31,491 bases of DNA, from the NCBI GenBank assembly GCA_035255845.1, contig DATEZE010000258.1, forward strand, positions 1 through 31,491. The letters are read 5' to 3'. Below the pieces are notes generated by a model that ran no database searches, was not told where the DNA came from, and worked only from the letters and a program-made list of their open reading frames with translations. The translations under genes were made by a program, and so were the position numbers. The DNA comes from JALORV01 sp035255845 (GTDB taxonomy: Bacteria; Pseudomonadota; Gammaproteobacteria; Burkholderiales; Burkholderiaceae_F). This document shows, piece by piece, positions 23,613 through 31,491 of the stretch (positions within the stretch are counted from its first letter, which is position 1; every line of letters starts with the position of its first letter).

Positions 23613-23692
23613 GCGCCAGACCGCCGCGACTCGCGGCCTTCGTGAGTGTCCTTCAACGCGCGGTACCTTCCGCGTGACTCGGCAGGTGAACT
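23553..23692 (+). promoter_or_regulatory. trpE attenuator / leader RNA region
   Basis: Successive hairpins visible: GTGCC/GGCAC over the second and third Trp codons; an 11-bp stem with one bulged C (GGTC-C-TGGCGCC, 23596-23607, with GGCGCCAGACC, 23612-23622; loop GCTA); GCCGCG-ACT-CGCGGC (23623-23637); and CGCGCGG/CCGCGTG (23657-23663, 23670-23676; one G-U pair) with loop TACCTT. None is followed by a U-run, so control may be through Rho or through trpE translation. The last loop could pair with the trpE ribosome-binding site AGGTG (23684-23688), which is speculative. Confidence 0.6.
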
Positions 23693-25183
23693 GTGACTGA
23701 ACTCGAATTCAAGGCCCTGGCGACACAGGGCTACAACCGCATCCCGCTGATCGCGGAGAGTTTTGCCGATCTGGAGACGCCGCTCTCGCTGTACCTCAAA
23801 CTCGCCAACGAACCCAACACCTTTCTGCTCGAATCCGTCGTTGGTGGTGAGCGCTTCGGGCGCTACTCCTTCATCGGCCTCGCCGCGCGGCGCTCGCTGC
23901 GGTCGTTCATCGGCGACGATGGCAGCGTGACCGAATTTCTCGAAGACGGGCAGGTACTCGAGTCGGTCTCCGGCGATCCGCTCGCCGCAGTCGGGCGCTA
24001 CTTCGACCAGTTCAAGGTTGCGCTGCGTCCGGGCTTGCCACGATTTGCCGGAGGTCTGGCTGGCTACTTCGGCTATGACACCGTGCGCGTGATCGAGAAG
24101 AAGCTGGCGCGCACCAAGACCGATGACCTCGGCGTGCCCGACATCCTGCTGCTGCTCGCTGAAGAGGTCGCGGTCATCGACAACCTCGCCGGCCGCATTT
24201 ACCTGATCGTCTATGCCGACCCGCACCGGCCCGAAGCCTATGCGCGTGCGCGTCAGCGGCTGCGCGACCTGAAGACAAGACTGGCGCGGCCGATTGAGCC
24301 ACCGCATGCGCGCGCCAGCGTGCGGCGCGAGGAGTACCGCGAGTTCGCGAAATCGGACTATTTGGCGGCGGTCGCGCGCGCGAAGGATTACATCTCCGCG
24401 GGCGACGTGATGCAGGTGCAGGTCGGCCAGCGCATTCGCAAGCCATACGCCGACTCACCGCTCTCGTTATATCGCGCGCTGCGGACGCTGAACCCGTCGC
24501 CTTACATGTATTTCTACAACTTCGGCGACTTCCATGTAGTCGGAGCCTCGCCTGAGATCTTGGTGCGCAGCGAGGACCGCGCCGGCAAGCGGATGGTCGC
24601 TATCCGCCCGATCGCGGGAACACGCCCGCGCGGCAATACACCCGAGCAGGACGCGGTGCTCGCCGCCGAACTCGCCGCGGATCCGAAGGAGCGCGCCGAA
24701 CACCTGATGCTGATCGATCTGGCGCGCAACGACATCGGCCGCATTGCCGAAATCGGCAGCGTCAAGGTCAGCGAGCAGTACGTGATCGAGAAGTATTCGC
24801 ATGTGCAGCACCTGGTGAGCCACGTCGAAGGCGTGCTGCAGGCGGGCATGAGCAACCTCGACGTGCTGCGTGCGACGTTTCCTGCCGGCACGCTTTCAGG
24901 CGCGCCCAAAGTGCGGGCGATGGAGATCATCGACGAGCTCGAGCCCGTCAAGCGCGGAATCTACGGCGGCGCCGTCGGCTACCTCTCGTTCGCCGGCGAC
25001 ATGGACCTCGCGATCGCGATCCGCACCGGCATCATCAAAGGAAACGTGCTCTATGCGCAGGCCGCGGCCGGCATCGTCGCCGATTCGGTCGCCGAAAACG
25101 AGTGGAAGGAAACCGAAGTCAAGGCGCGGGCGGTGCTGCGCGCGGCCGAGCAGGTCGAGGATGGCTTTGATGCCGACGCATGA
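23693..25183 (+). CDS. trpE: Anthranilate synthase component I
   Basis: 496 residues. With TrpG it converts chorismate and glutamine to anthranilate, the first step of tryptophan synthesis. The N-terminal feedback site LLES (44-47) with RYSFIG (57-62) implies allosteric inhibition by tryptophan. The catalytic domain shows VQVGQRIRKP, RPIAGTRPRG, DLARNDIGRI, HLVSHVEG and the PAGTLSGAPK signature. The GTG start has AGGTGA 6 bases upstream. Control through the Trp-rich leader upstream is likely. trpG does not follow directly: an antisense acyltransferase gene of about 1.1 kb intervenes. Confidence 0.97.
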   Translation: MTELEFKALATQGYNRIPLIAESFADLETPLSLYLKLANEPNTFLLESVVGGERFGRYSFIGLAARRSLRSFIGDDGSVTEFLEDGQVLESVSGDPLAAVGRYFDQFKVALRPGLPRFAGGLAGYFGYDTVRVIEKKLARTKTDDLGVPDILLLLAEEVAVIDNLAGRIYLIVYADPHRPEAYARARQRLRDLKTRLARPIEPPHARASVRREEYREFAKSDYLAAVARAKDYISAGDVMQVQVGQRIRKPYADSPLSLYRALRTLNPSPYMYFYNFGDFHVVGASPEILVRSEDRAGKRMVAIRPIAGTRPRGNTPEQDAVLAAELAADPKERAEHLMLIDLARNDIGRIAEIGSVKVSEQYVIEKYSHVQHLVSHVEGVLQAGMSNLDVLRATFPAGTLSGAPKVRAMEIIDELEPVKRGIYGGAVGYLSFAGDMDLAIAIRTGIIKGNVLYAQAAAGIVADSVAENEWKETEVKARAVLRAAEQVEDGFDADA

Positions 25184-25198
25184 GGCTGCCGCACGCCG

Positions 25199-25216
25199 AG
25201 CCCGGTGCAGCGGGCT
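25199..25216. terminator. Short hairpin between convergent trpE and acyltransferase genes
   Basis: AGCCCG-GTGCAG-CGGGCT forms a 6-bp stem that overlaps the first two bases of the acyltransferase stop codon (minus strand), 15 bases after the trpE stop. No U-tract on either strand, so termination strength is doubtful and trpE transcripts may run on antisense through the acyltransferase. Confidence 0.3.
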
Positions 25217-26321
25217 AGCCGTCGGGTCCGGTCAGGCGGCGTGCGTAGTTGATCGCCGGCAGCTCGACGCTGACGTAGACGAGCGAGGCGAGTGCGATTG
25301 CGCCCGCGGCAAGGACCAGCAGCAGCGTGCCGACGCCGATCGGTGCCGGCACGTGCCAGACGTAGGTCAGCATCCAGGTCATCGCGTAGAGCACGACCGG
25401 ATGCAGCAGATACAGCGAATAGCTGATCGTTCCGAGCCAGATGATGTAGCGGTGCGGCCGCGACCATGCGACGACCGTGATGACAAACGTGGCGATGCCA
25501 ATCAAGTACGCGCGCGCGAACAGCTGCGACTCGACGTTCTTGCCGAACATCAGCGATCCAAGCGCCGGCAGCGTCGTCAAACCGACGGCCATCAGCGCGA
25601 AGAGCAGCGCGTCCCGCGCCCCGCCCGCGGCGGGGGTGCCACGCCGTACCGCGTCGTGCGCCTGCCGCACCAGCGAGCCGGCGAACATCAGCGACAGGTT
25701 GTAGGGCAGCAACTTCCACTGGGCCAGTTCCGGCGACGGCAGAACGCGCGCCTGCATCGACAGCATCAGCGCCACCAGTGCACCGACGAGCAGCAGCAGC
25801 GCGGCGCGCTGTCGCAGCACACCGACCAGAAAGAGCGCGACGCACAGTGTGTAAAAGGCGAGTTCGGCTTCCAGCGTCCAGTACAGGCCGATCGTCGCCT
25901 CGCGGCCGAAAACGGCGGGCAGCATGGTGGCGTTCGCAAGCACGTCGACGACATCGAAGTCCTTGCCCCACGGCAGCCACAGCAGCAGATAGCCGAGCGG
26001 GATCGACAGCCAGTAGGCGGGGAACAGCCGAAAAAAGCGGCGCACGAGAAACCGGCGCGTGCCGTCGGCCAACGTCCCGCGCAGCGTCGGCGGGATGACG
26101 TAGCCGCTGATCATGAAGAACGCGACCACGCCGATGCGCCCGAAGTCGACCGTGTGCGCGATCTCGTACCAGATCTGGCCGCGTCCATCCATACCGGGCA
26201 GGCGGGCGAAGAGTTCCGCGCCGTGCAGCCAGACGACGAGCATCGCCGCGATGCCGCGCAGCGCGTCGATGTTTTCGTACCGGTGGCCAGGAATCAAGGG
26301 AGGCGGGACACAGTGGGGCAC
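25215..26321 (-). CDS. Acyltransferase 3 family membrane protein
   Basis: 368 residues with about ten membrane helices. The family transfers acyl groups (often O-acetyl) to sugars of LPS, exopolysaccharide or other envelope glycans. Seen: the family start ENIDALRGIAAMLVVWLHG (16-34), the active-site-type His in it, FFMISGYVI, RRFFRLFPAYWLS (113-125) and a late SYSLYLLHP. The start is GTG 26321 (TTG eight codons in is possible); neither has a good ribosome-binding site. It lies antisense between trpE and trpG, only 29 bases from the divergent trpG ATG, and unrelated to tryptophan synthesis. The likely explanation is insertion into an ancestral trpEG operon. Confidence 0.9.
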   Translation of the reverse strand: MPHCVPPPLIPGHRYENIDALRGIAAMLVVWLHGAELFARLPGMDGRGQIWYEIAHTVDFGRIGVVAFFMISGYVIPPTLRGTLADGTRRFLVRRFFRLFPAYWLSIPLGYLLLWLPWGKDFDVVDVLANATMLPAVFGREATIGLYWTLEAELAFYTLCVALFLVGVLRQRAALLLLVGALVALMLSMQARVLPSPELAQWKLLPYNLSLMFAGSLVRQAHDAVRRGTPAAGGARDALLFALMAVGLTTLPALGSLMFGKNVESQLFARAYLIGIATFVITVVAWSRPHRYIIWLGTISYSLYLLHPVVLYAMTWMLTYVWHVPAPIGVGTLLLVLAAGAIALASLVYVSVELPAINYARRLTGPDG

Positions 26322-26350
26322 GCCCGTGTGGCGGCCTCGACGAGGGCGCC

Positions 26351-26923
<573 letters not shown>

Positions 26924-27023
26924 GACCGATGAATGCTGCCGATCCATTCGTGCCCGACATGCCGCAGTCCGCAGTCCGGCGCGCTAACCTGAACGCGCAA
27001 GGGCAAGTGCTTTGAACGGTTCC

Positions 27024-27029
27024 TACACT
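27024..27029 (+). promoter_or_regulatory. Possible -10 box upstream of trpD
   Basis: TACACT followed by CTGCGCGCGG lies 23 bases before the trpD ATG in a 123-base gap. The same TACACT-CYGCGC arrangement precedes dsbC (19487-19492). There is no good -35, and a transcript from here would have a leader of only about 11 bases. Confidence 0.25.
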
Positions 27030-27046
27030 CTGCGCGCGGAGCAGCC

Positions 27047-28078
27047 ATGTCGATAACCCCGAGCGAAGCGCTGGTCCGGTGCATCGAGCACCGCGAGATC
27101 TTCCAGGACGAGATGCTGTCGTTGTGGCGGCGGCTGATGAGCGGCGAACTCACTCCGGTGCAGATCGCCGCGCTGACGATGGGTCTGCGCGTCAAGAAGG
27201 AGACGATCGGAGAGATCGCGGCCGCCGCTCAGATCATGCGCGAGTTCGCGACACAGGTTGAACCCGCAGACCGATCCAACCTCGTCGACCTCTGCGGCAC
27301 CGGCGGAGATGGCGCGCACACATTCAATATTTCGACCGCAGCGATGTTTGTCGCCGCGGCCGCCGGCGCCCGCGTCGCCAAGCACGGCGGGCGCAGCGTG
27401 TCGTCGGGATCGGGCAGCGCCGATGTGCTCGAGTCGCTCGGGGCCAACATCCTGCTGAGCCCAAAGGCGGTCGCCGATTGCCTCGCGGAAACTTCGATCG
27501 GGTTCATGTTCGCGCCGAGCCACCATGCTGCAATGAAGCACGCTGCACCGGTGCGCAAGGAACTCGGCGTGCGCACGATCTTCAACATCCTCGGGCCGCT
27601 CACCAACCCCGCCGGGGCGCCGAACCAGATGATGGGCGTCTTTCACCCCGACCTCGTCGGCATCCAGGTCCGAGTACTGAAGCAACTGGGCGCCAACCAT
27701 GTGCTCGTCGTGCACGGCAAGGACGGTATGGACGAGGTTTCGCTCGGCGCGGCCACGATGGTTGGTGAACTGAAGGATGGCGAAGTGCGGGAGTACGAGA
27801 TTCACCCCGAAGACTTCGGCCTGTCGATGGTGTCGAACCGCTCGCTCAAGGTCGCGAGCCCGGCCGAGTCGCGCGCGATGCTGCTTGAAGCGGTCGACAA
27901 CGTGGCCGGAACTGCACGGGAGATCGTCATCTTCAATGCGGGAGTCGCGCTGTATGCGGCGAACGTCGCCGACTCGATCGGCGAGGGCATCGCGCAGGCC
28001 CGTTCGGCGATCGCCAGCGGCGCGGCGCGGCGCAGGCTCGACGAATTCGTCGCCGCAACGCGGAGGCTCGCCGGTTGA
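27047..28078 (+). CDS. trpD: Anthranilate phosphoribosyltransferase
   Basis: 343 residues. Transfers phosphoribose from PRPP to anthranilate, the second step of the pathway. Seen: the N-terminal helical domain (GELTPVQIAALTMGLRVKKET), PRPP-binding CGTGGDGAHTFNIST (83-97), KHGGRSVSSGSGSADVLE, and FNILGPLTNPAG. GGAG is 6 bases before the ATG. The stop overlaps the next gene's TTG start (TTGA). Confidence 0.97.
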   Translation: MSITPSEALVRCIEHREIFQDEMLSLWRRLMSGELTPVQIAALTMGLRVKKETIGEIAAAAQIMREFATQVEPADRSNLVDLCGTGGDGAHTFNISTAAMFVAAAAGARVAKHGGRSVSSGSGSADVLESLGANILLSPKAVADCLAETSIGFMFAPSHHAAMKHAAPVRKELGVRTIFNILGPLTNPAGAPNQMMGVFHPDLVGIQVRVLKQLGANHVLVVHGKDGMDEVSLGAATMVGELKDGEVREYEIHPEDFGLSMVSNRSLKVASPAESRAMLLEAVDNVAGTAREIVIFNAGVALYAANVADSIGEGIAQARSAIASGAARRRLDEFVAATRRLAG

Positions 28079-28602
28079 GCGGCGGACACGTCCGCGGGCC
28101 GCTGTGCCGAGTCGTGCGGATTCGCGGCGACTGCATCGTGCTGCGCGCGGCGACGCGGCGTGACGTGACGCATGTCGTCGGCATCGAGTCAGCAGCCTCG
28201 CTGACCGAACACCGGTTCATCCCGGACATCGCCCCGCGCAGGCACGACCACAGGATCTCGCGCCGGACCTGGCACCGAGCGATTGGCAGCCCGCGTCGGC
28301 GTCTTTTCGTGGCGCTGCGCAATCGCCAGCTGCTGGGGGCGTTGGGTGTCGACCTGATCATCGCCGGCCAGCGCCTGGCGCATGTACGGCGGCGCATCTA
28401 TCTGCACTCGCTGTATATCGTGCCGTCTGCGCGCGGCCTGGGTCTGGCGCGGCGTCTGACGCGGCTGGCGCTCGATTGGGGTCGCGGCCGCGGTGCCACA
28501 CAAGCGCGCCTCGAAATGGCCAGTCCGAACGACGGCGCGCGTGCGCTGTACGAGTCGCTCGGCTTTCGGCCACGCGAGACCATGCTTGCCCGAGCGTTGT
28601 AG
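28075..28602 (+). CDS. GNAT family N-acetyltransferase
   Basis: 175 residues. GNAT features: acetyl-CoA-binding segment LYIVPSARGLGLARRLTRLAL (about 120-140, R-x-x-G-x-G/A type) and a C-terminal NDGARALYESLGF helix-strand. The N-terminal part is unusually Arg-rich. The TTG start overlaps the trpD stop and is supported by GGAGG 8 bases upstream; GTG 28114 is an alternative. It lies between trpD and trpC, apparently fully within the operon. The acceptor substrate is unknown; a role in tryptophan metabolism would be guesswork. Confidence 0.82.
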   Translation: MSGGHVRGPLCRVVRIRGDCIVLRAATRRDVTHVVGIESAASLTEHRFIPDIAPRRHDHRISRRTWHRAIGSPRRRLFVALRNRQLLGALGVDLIIAGQRLAHVRRRIYLHSLYIVPSARGLGLARRLTRLALDWGRGRGATQARLEMASPNDGARALYESLGFRPRETMLARAL

Positions 28603-28610
28603 GCGCGGCG

Positions 28611-29396
28611 ATGGGCGACATCCTGCAGCGCATCCTGGCGACCAAAGTCGACGAGGTTCAGCAGGCGCGCGCCCGCATGCCGCTGCGCGAGGTCGAAGCC
28701 GCGGCACGCAGCGCGCCTCTGCCGCGCGATTTCACCGGCGCGCTGCGAGCGCGCATCCCCGCTGCGCCGGCGGTGATCGCCGAAGTGAAAAAGGCGAGTC
28801 CGTCGCGCGGCGTGCTGCGCAACGATTTCGACCCGGCAGCGATCGCACGCAGCTACGCCGCCGGTGGAGCGTCCTGCCTGTCAGTGCTGACCGATGTTCA
28901 ATATTTCCAGGGTGCGCCCGAGTTCCTGCAGCAGGCGCGCGCGGCCGTGGACCTTCCGGTACTGCGCAAGGACTTCATCATCGATGAGTACCAGGTGTTC
29001 GAGGCGCGCAGCTGGGGCACTGATGCCATCCTGCTGATCGTCGCCGCGCTCGATTCGGCGCGACTGCACGCGTTCGAGGCCGCGGCGCTGGAACTCGGCA
29101 TGGCAGTCCTAGTCGAGGTCCACGACGCCGCCGAGCTCGATCTCGCGCTCGCGCTCACAACGCCGCTGCTCGGCATCAACAATCGCAACCTGCGCACCTT
29201 CGAGACTCGGCTGGAAACGACGTTCGACCTGCTACCTCGTATCGGCGCCGACCGGCTGGTGGTGACCGAGAGCGGGATTCTGGCGCCGGCTGACGTCGCA
29301 CGCATGCGCGCTGCCGGCGTCAATGCGTTCCTCGTGGGCGAGGCATTCATGCGCGCTGCCGATCCCGGGGCGGAGCTCGCGCGGCTCTTCGCGTGA
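28611..29396 (+). CDS. trpC: Indole-3-glycerol phosphate synthase
   Basis: 261-residue TIM barrel, the fourth pathway step, closing the indole ring of the carboxyphenylaminodeoxyribulose phosphate intermediate. Seen: IAEVKKASPSRG (57-68), SVLTD..YF.G, LRKDFIIDEYQV, GINNRNLRTF and VTESGI. It is a stand-alone TrpC with no TrpF fused. The frame is open further upstream (to 28476), but ATG 28611, 8 bases after the GNAT stop, begins the conserved MGDILQRILATK. Its stop overlaps the ung start (GTGA). Confidence 0.96.
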   Translation: MGDILQRILATKVDEVQQARARMPLREVEAAARSAPLPRDFTGALRARIPAAPAVIAEVKKASPSRGVLRNDFDPAAIARSYAAGGASCLSVLTDVQYFQGAPEFLQQARAAVDLPVLRKDFIIDEYQVFEARSWGTDAILLIVAALDSARLHAFEAAALELGMAVLVEVHDAAELDLALALTTPLLGINNRNLRTFETRLETTFDLLPRIGADRLVVTESGILAPADVARMRAAGVNAFLVGEAFMRAADPGAELARLFA

Positions 29397-30070
29397 TCGA
29401 ACTCGAGCAACTGGCGGCGGGCTGGCGCCCGCTGGTCGACGATTTTCTGTCGGGTACCGATGGCCAGGCCTTGCAGGCGTATCTCACCGAGCGCAGCGCG
29501 GCCGGTGCCCGCATCTTCCCGCCACGACCGCTGCGCGCGCTCGAGCTGACACCGTTTGCCAACGTGCGTGTCGTGATCGTCGGCCAGGATCCTTACCACG
29601 GGGCCGCGCAGGCGCACGGACTGGCCTTCTCGGTCCCCAGCGGCCAGCGGCTGCCGCCGAGCCTGCGCAATATCTACACCGAGCTTGCGCGCGAGTTCGG
29701 TGCCGCGCCGCGGTCGGGCAACCTCGAGGGTTGGGCGCGGCAAGGCGTGCTGTTGCTGAACATGGTGCTTACTGTCGAAGAGCAGCACCCGGGCGCGCAC
29801 GCGCGGCGCGGTTGGGAAGCGCTGACGTCTGCCATCGTGCATGCCGTTGCGCTTGACGCGCGACCCAAGGTGTTTCTGCTGTGGGGCACTCAGGCGCAGC
29901 GCATTCGCTCATACGTCGACCGCACACCGCATTGCGTGTTGCAGGCGAATCATCCGTCGCCGCTGTCGGCGCGCCGGCCGCCGCTGCCCTTCGTCGGCTG
30001 CGGCCATTTTGCCGCGGCGAACGCGTTTCTCATGGCGAGCGGCCAGCCACCGATCGACTGGCTCGCCTAG
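29393..30070 (+). CDS. ung: Uracil-DNA glycosylase, family 1
   Basis: 225 residues. Removes uracil from DNA to start base-excision repair. Active-site motif GQDPYHG (64-70, Asp66) and the leucine-loop motif NHPSPLSARR are present, with LLLNMVLTVEEQHPGAH between; the NT instead of NM is more usual in family 1. After HPSPLSA a short RRPPLP insert precedes the FVGCGHF end. The GTG start overlaps the trpC stop (GTGA), so this repair enzyme is translated from the trp transcript. Confidence 0.95.
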   Translation: MIELEQLAAGWRPLVDDFLSGTDGQALQAYLTERSAAGARIFPPRPLRALELTPFANVRVVIVGQDPYHGAAQAHGLAFSVPSGQRLPPSLRNIYTELAREFGAAPRSGNLEGWARQGVLLLNMVLTVEEQHPGAHARRGWEALTSAIVHAVALDARPKVFLLWGTQAQRIRSYVDRTPHCVLQANHPSPLSARRPPLPFVGCGHFAAANAFLMASGQPPIDWLA

Positions 30071-30079
30071 CACGGATGA

Positions 30080-31491
30080 TCAGGAATGCCCGAGCCAGCC
30101 ACGGCGCAAGCGGACCGCGGCGGTCTTGGACCTGGGGTCCGTGACGAGCGTGGTCTTCAGCGGTGGTCGCTGTGCCAATGCGACATCGGTTTGCATCAAC
30201 TCGTCGCGACGGAACCCAACGAGTTCAACCTGGTCGCCTGGCGCGTATCGCAGCAACAGCTTGTCGAAGTTGCCGGGTGTTGCACGCAGTCCGCCAACGG
30301 CAATCACGACGTCGCCTGCAGACAGTCCGGCCGCCTGCGCCGGCGTGCCGTCGTGCACGTGTGCCAGCCGGCAATCTGCGCCTGGCGCGAGTTGAACACC
30401 GAGCAACGCGAGCGCCACCGAATCGACCGCCGGCCGCTGCATCGCTTCGATGCCGAAAGGCTTGAGCAGGCGCGCGAAATCGGGATCGCGCGTTCCTTCA
30501 GTCCATTCGCGGATTAGCGGAGCGAGGACGAGGCCGCTCGCCTGCTCGGCCGCGACGATGAACTCGTCCTCGGCGATACCGCGATAATCGGACGCACGCT
30601 TCCATTGCTGCCACAGCAGGCGCATCACATCGTCGAGTGATCGACGGCCCCGAGTTTCGGCGCGGATCACCAGGTCCAGCGCCAGTCCGATCAGCGCGCC
30701 CTTCTGGTAGTAGCTGACGACGCTGTTCGGCGCGTTCTCGTCCTGGCGGTAATACTTGATCCAGGCATCGAATGAACTTTCGGCCACGCTCTGCTTGAGT
30801 CGCCCCGACCGCTGCAGCACCGTGGTCATCGTCTTGCCGAGCGTGTCGAGGTACTGCGCCGACGTCAGCAGGCCACAGCGGGCCAGCAGCAGGTCATCGT
30901 AGTAGGAGGTGAAGCCTTCGAACGCCCACAGCAGCCGCGTGTAGTTCTCCTGCGTCAGGTCGTACGGGACGAACGCGGCGGGGCGGATGCGCTTGACGTT
31001 CCAGCTGTGAAAGTATTCGTGACTGGCCAGTCCGAGGAAATTGCGATAGCCCTCGGTCGCGTCCTTCATACCAGTAAACGGCAGATCGTCGCGCCGGCAG
31101 ATCAGCGCGGTCGAGTTTCGGTGCTCCAGGCCACCGTAACCCTCACCGACAGCGAGCGTCATGAAGATATAGCGTTCAAACGGCGCTTTGCGGCGGCGCG
31201 GCTCGAACAGCCGGATCTGCTGATCACAGACGCGCGCGAGGTCTGCAACGAGGCGGTTCATGTCGAGCTTTGGGACGCGCCCAGTGACTGCAAGCTCGTG
31301 CGGCACGCCGAGGACGTCGAAACGGATGTGCTCGAACTCGCCCATTTGTACCGGGCAGTCGATCAGTTCGTCATAGTCGTGCGCCTGATACGTGCCGAAG
31401 CCGAGCCGCCGCACGCCTCGCTCGGGCGTGAGCCCGGTGATCACACGCCACTTCGCCCCTCCGGCGGGTGGCAGGATGTCGACGCTGCACG
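30080..31491 (-). CDS. Peptidase M61 family (glycyl aminopeptidase-like) with PDZ domain, N-terminus outside window
   Basis: 469 residues are visible; the frame is open through the right edge, so the first ~130-150 residues are missing (family about 600). Seen: the zinc-binding HEYFH in SHEYFHSWNVKRIRP, the following Glu in AFEGFTSYYDDL, and a C-terminal PDZ-like domain (LAHVHDGTPAQAAGLSAGDVVIAVGG). M61 enzymes cleave N-terminal Gly or Ala residues. The stop lies 9 bases from the convergent ung stop, with no hairpin between. Confidence 0.93.
   Translation of the reverse strand, partial: CSVDILPPAGGAKWRVITGLTPERGVRRLGFGTYQAHDYDELIDCPVQMGEFEHIRFDVLGVPHELAVTGRVPKLDMNRLVADLARVCDQQIRLFEPRRRKAPFERYIFMTLAVGEGYGGLEHRNSTALICRRDDLPFTGMKDATEGYRNFLGLASHEYFHSWNVKRIRPAAFVPYDLTQENYTRLLWAFEGFTSYYDDLLLARCGLLTSAQYLDTLGKTMTTVLQRSGRLKQSVAESSFDAWIKYYRQDENAPNSVVSYYQKGALIGLALDLVIRAETRGRRSLDDVMRLLWQQWKRASDYRGIAEDEFIVAAEQASGLVLAPLIREWTEGTRDPDFARLLKPFGIEAMQRPAVDSVALALLGVQLAPGADCRLAHVHDGTPAQAAGLSAGDVVIAVGGLRATPGNFDKLLLRYAPGDQVELVGFRRDELMQTDVALAQRPPLKTTLVTDPRSKTAAVRLRRGWLGHS

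Noticed and set aside
26929..27015. 28-codon frame between trpG and trpD
   Set aside because: No Trp enrichment, no ribosome-binding site and ordinary composition; not a leader peptide on the evidence here.
28476..28610. 45-codon upstream extension of trpC
   Set aside because: Overlaps the GNAT coding region in another frame; TrpC homology begins at ATG 28611.

Overview
The window is about 31.5 kb of GC-rich, densely packed bacterial chromosome. The set hemA-prfA-prmC, an UbiH-type hydroxylase next to dsbC, mltA next to apaG, and rpe-gph-trpE...trpG-trpD...trpC-ung point to a betaproteobacterium, most likely Burkholderiales or a close relative. This rests on gene order and protein character, not on a database search. 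I see no phage, transposon, integrase or CRISPR. Apart from one tRNA-Phe the content is housekeeping genes plus a few less ordinary modules.

Layout. (1) 1-3249, minus: hemA-prfA-prmC (prmC runs off the left edge), with a good -10 box before hemA. (2) 3531-13384, minus: a transport and signalling block. DUF485 and an ActP-like acetate symporter form one unit closed by a strong intrinsic terminator. Next come a small two-helix membrane protein, a sodium:solute-symporter/histidine-kinase fusion (CbrA/CrbS type), a stand-alone receiver, a membrane PAS/pseudo-kinase protein fused to a DnaQ-like exonuclease, and a cNMP-CBS-nucleotidyltransferase (DUF294) protein; several of these are joined by ATGA overlaps. 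(3) 13700-15261, minus: a DUF4136-like lipoprotein and an N-formylglutamate amidohydrolase. (4) 15415-15490: tRNA-Phe(GAA). (5) 15573-18087, minus: a three-gene operon of unknown function (membrane protein, beta-propeller, exported CYTH-like protein). (6) 18267-22009: UbiH-like hydroxylase and dsbC (plus), mltA (minus), an unlisted 35-residue membrane peptide gene (plus) and apaG (minus). (7) 22115-30070, plus: rpe-gph-trpL-trpE, an antisense acyltransferase, then trpG-trpD-GNAT-trpC-ung. (8) 30080-31491, minus: an M61 aminopeptidase cut by the right edge.

Most interesting points. A 33-codon Trp-rich leader ORF (five Trp codons) starts on a GTGA overlap with the gph stop. It ends inside a stable hairpin upstream of trpE and looks like a trp attenuator with no obvious poly-U terminator. 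The SLC5-kinase / receiver / PAS-pseudokinase-exonuclease / DUF294 cluster beside an acetate permease links a transporter-like sensor to a membrane nuclease with no DNA-binding regulator in sight. The trp operon is broken by an antisense acyltransferase and carries a GNAT gene between trpD and trpC. The 15573-18087 operon has an unusual, unassigned composition.
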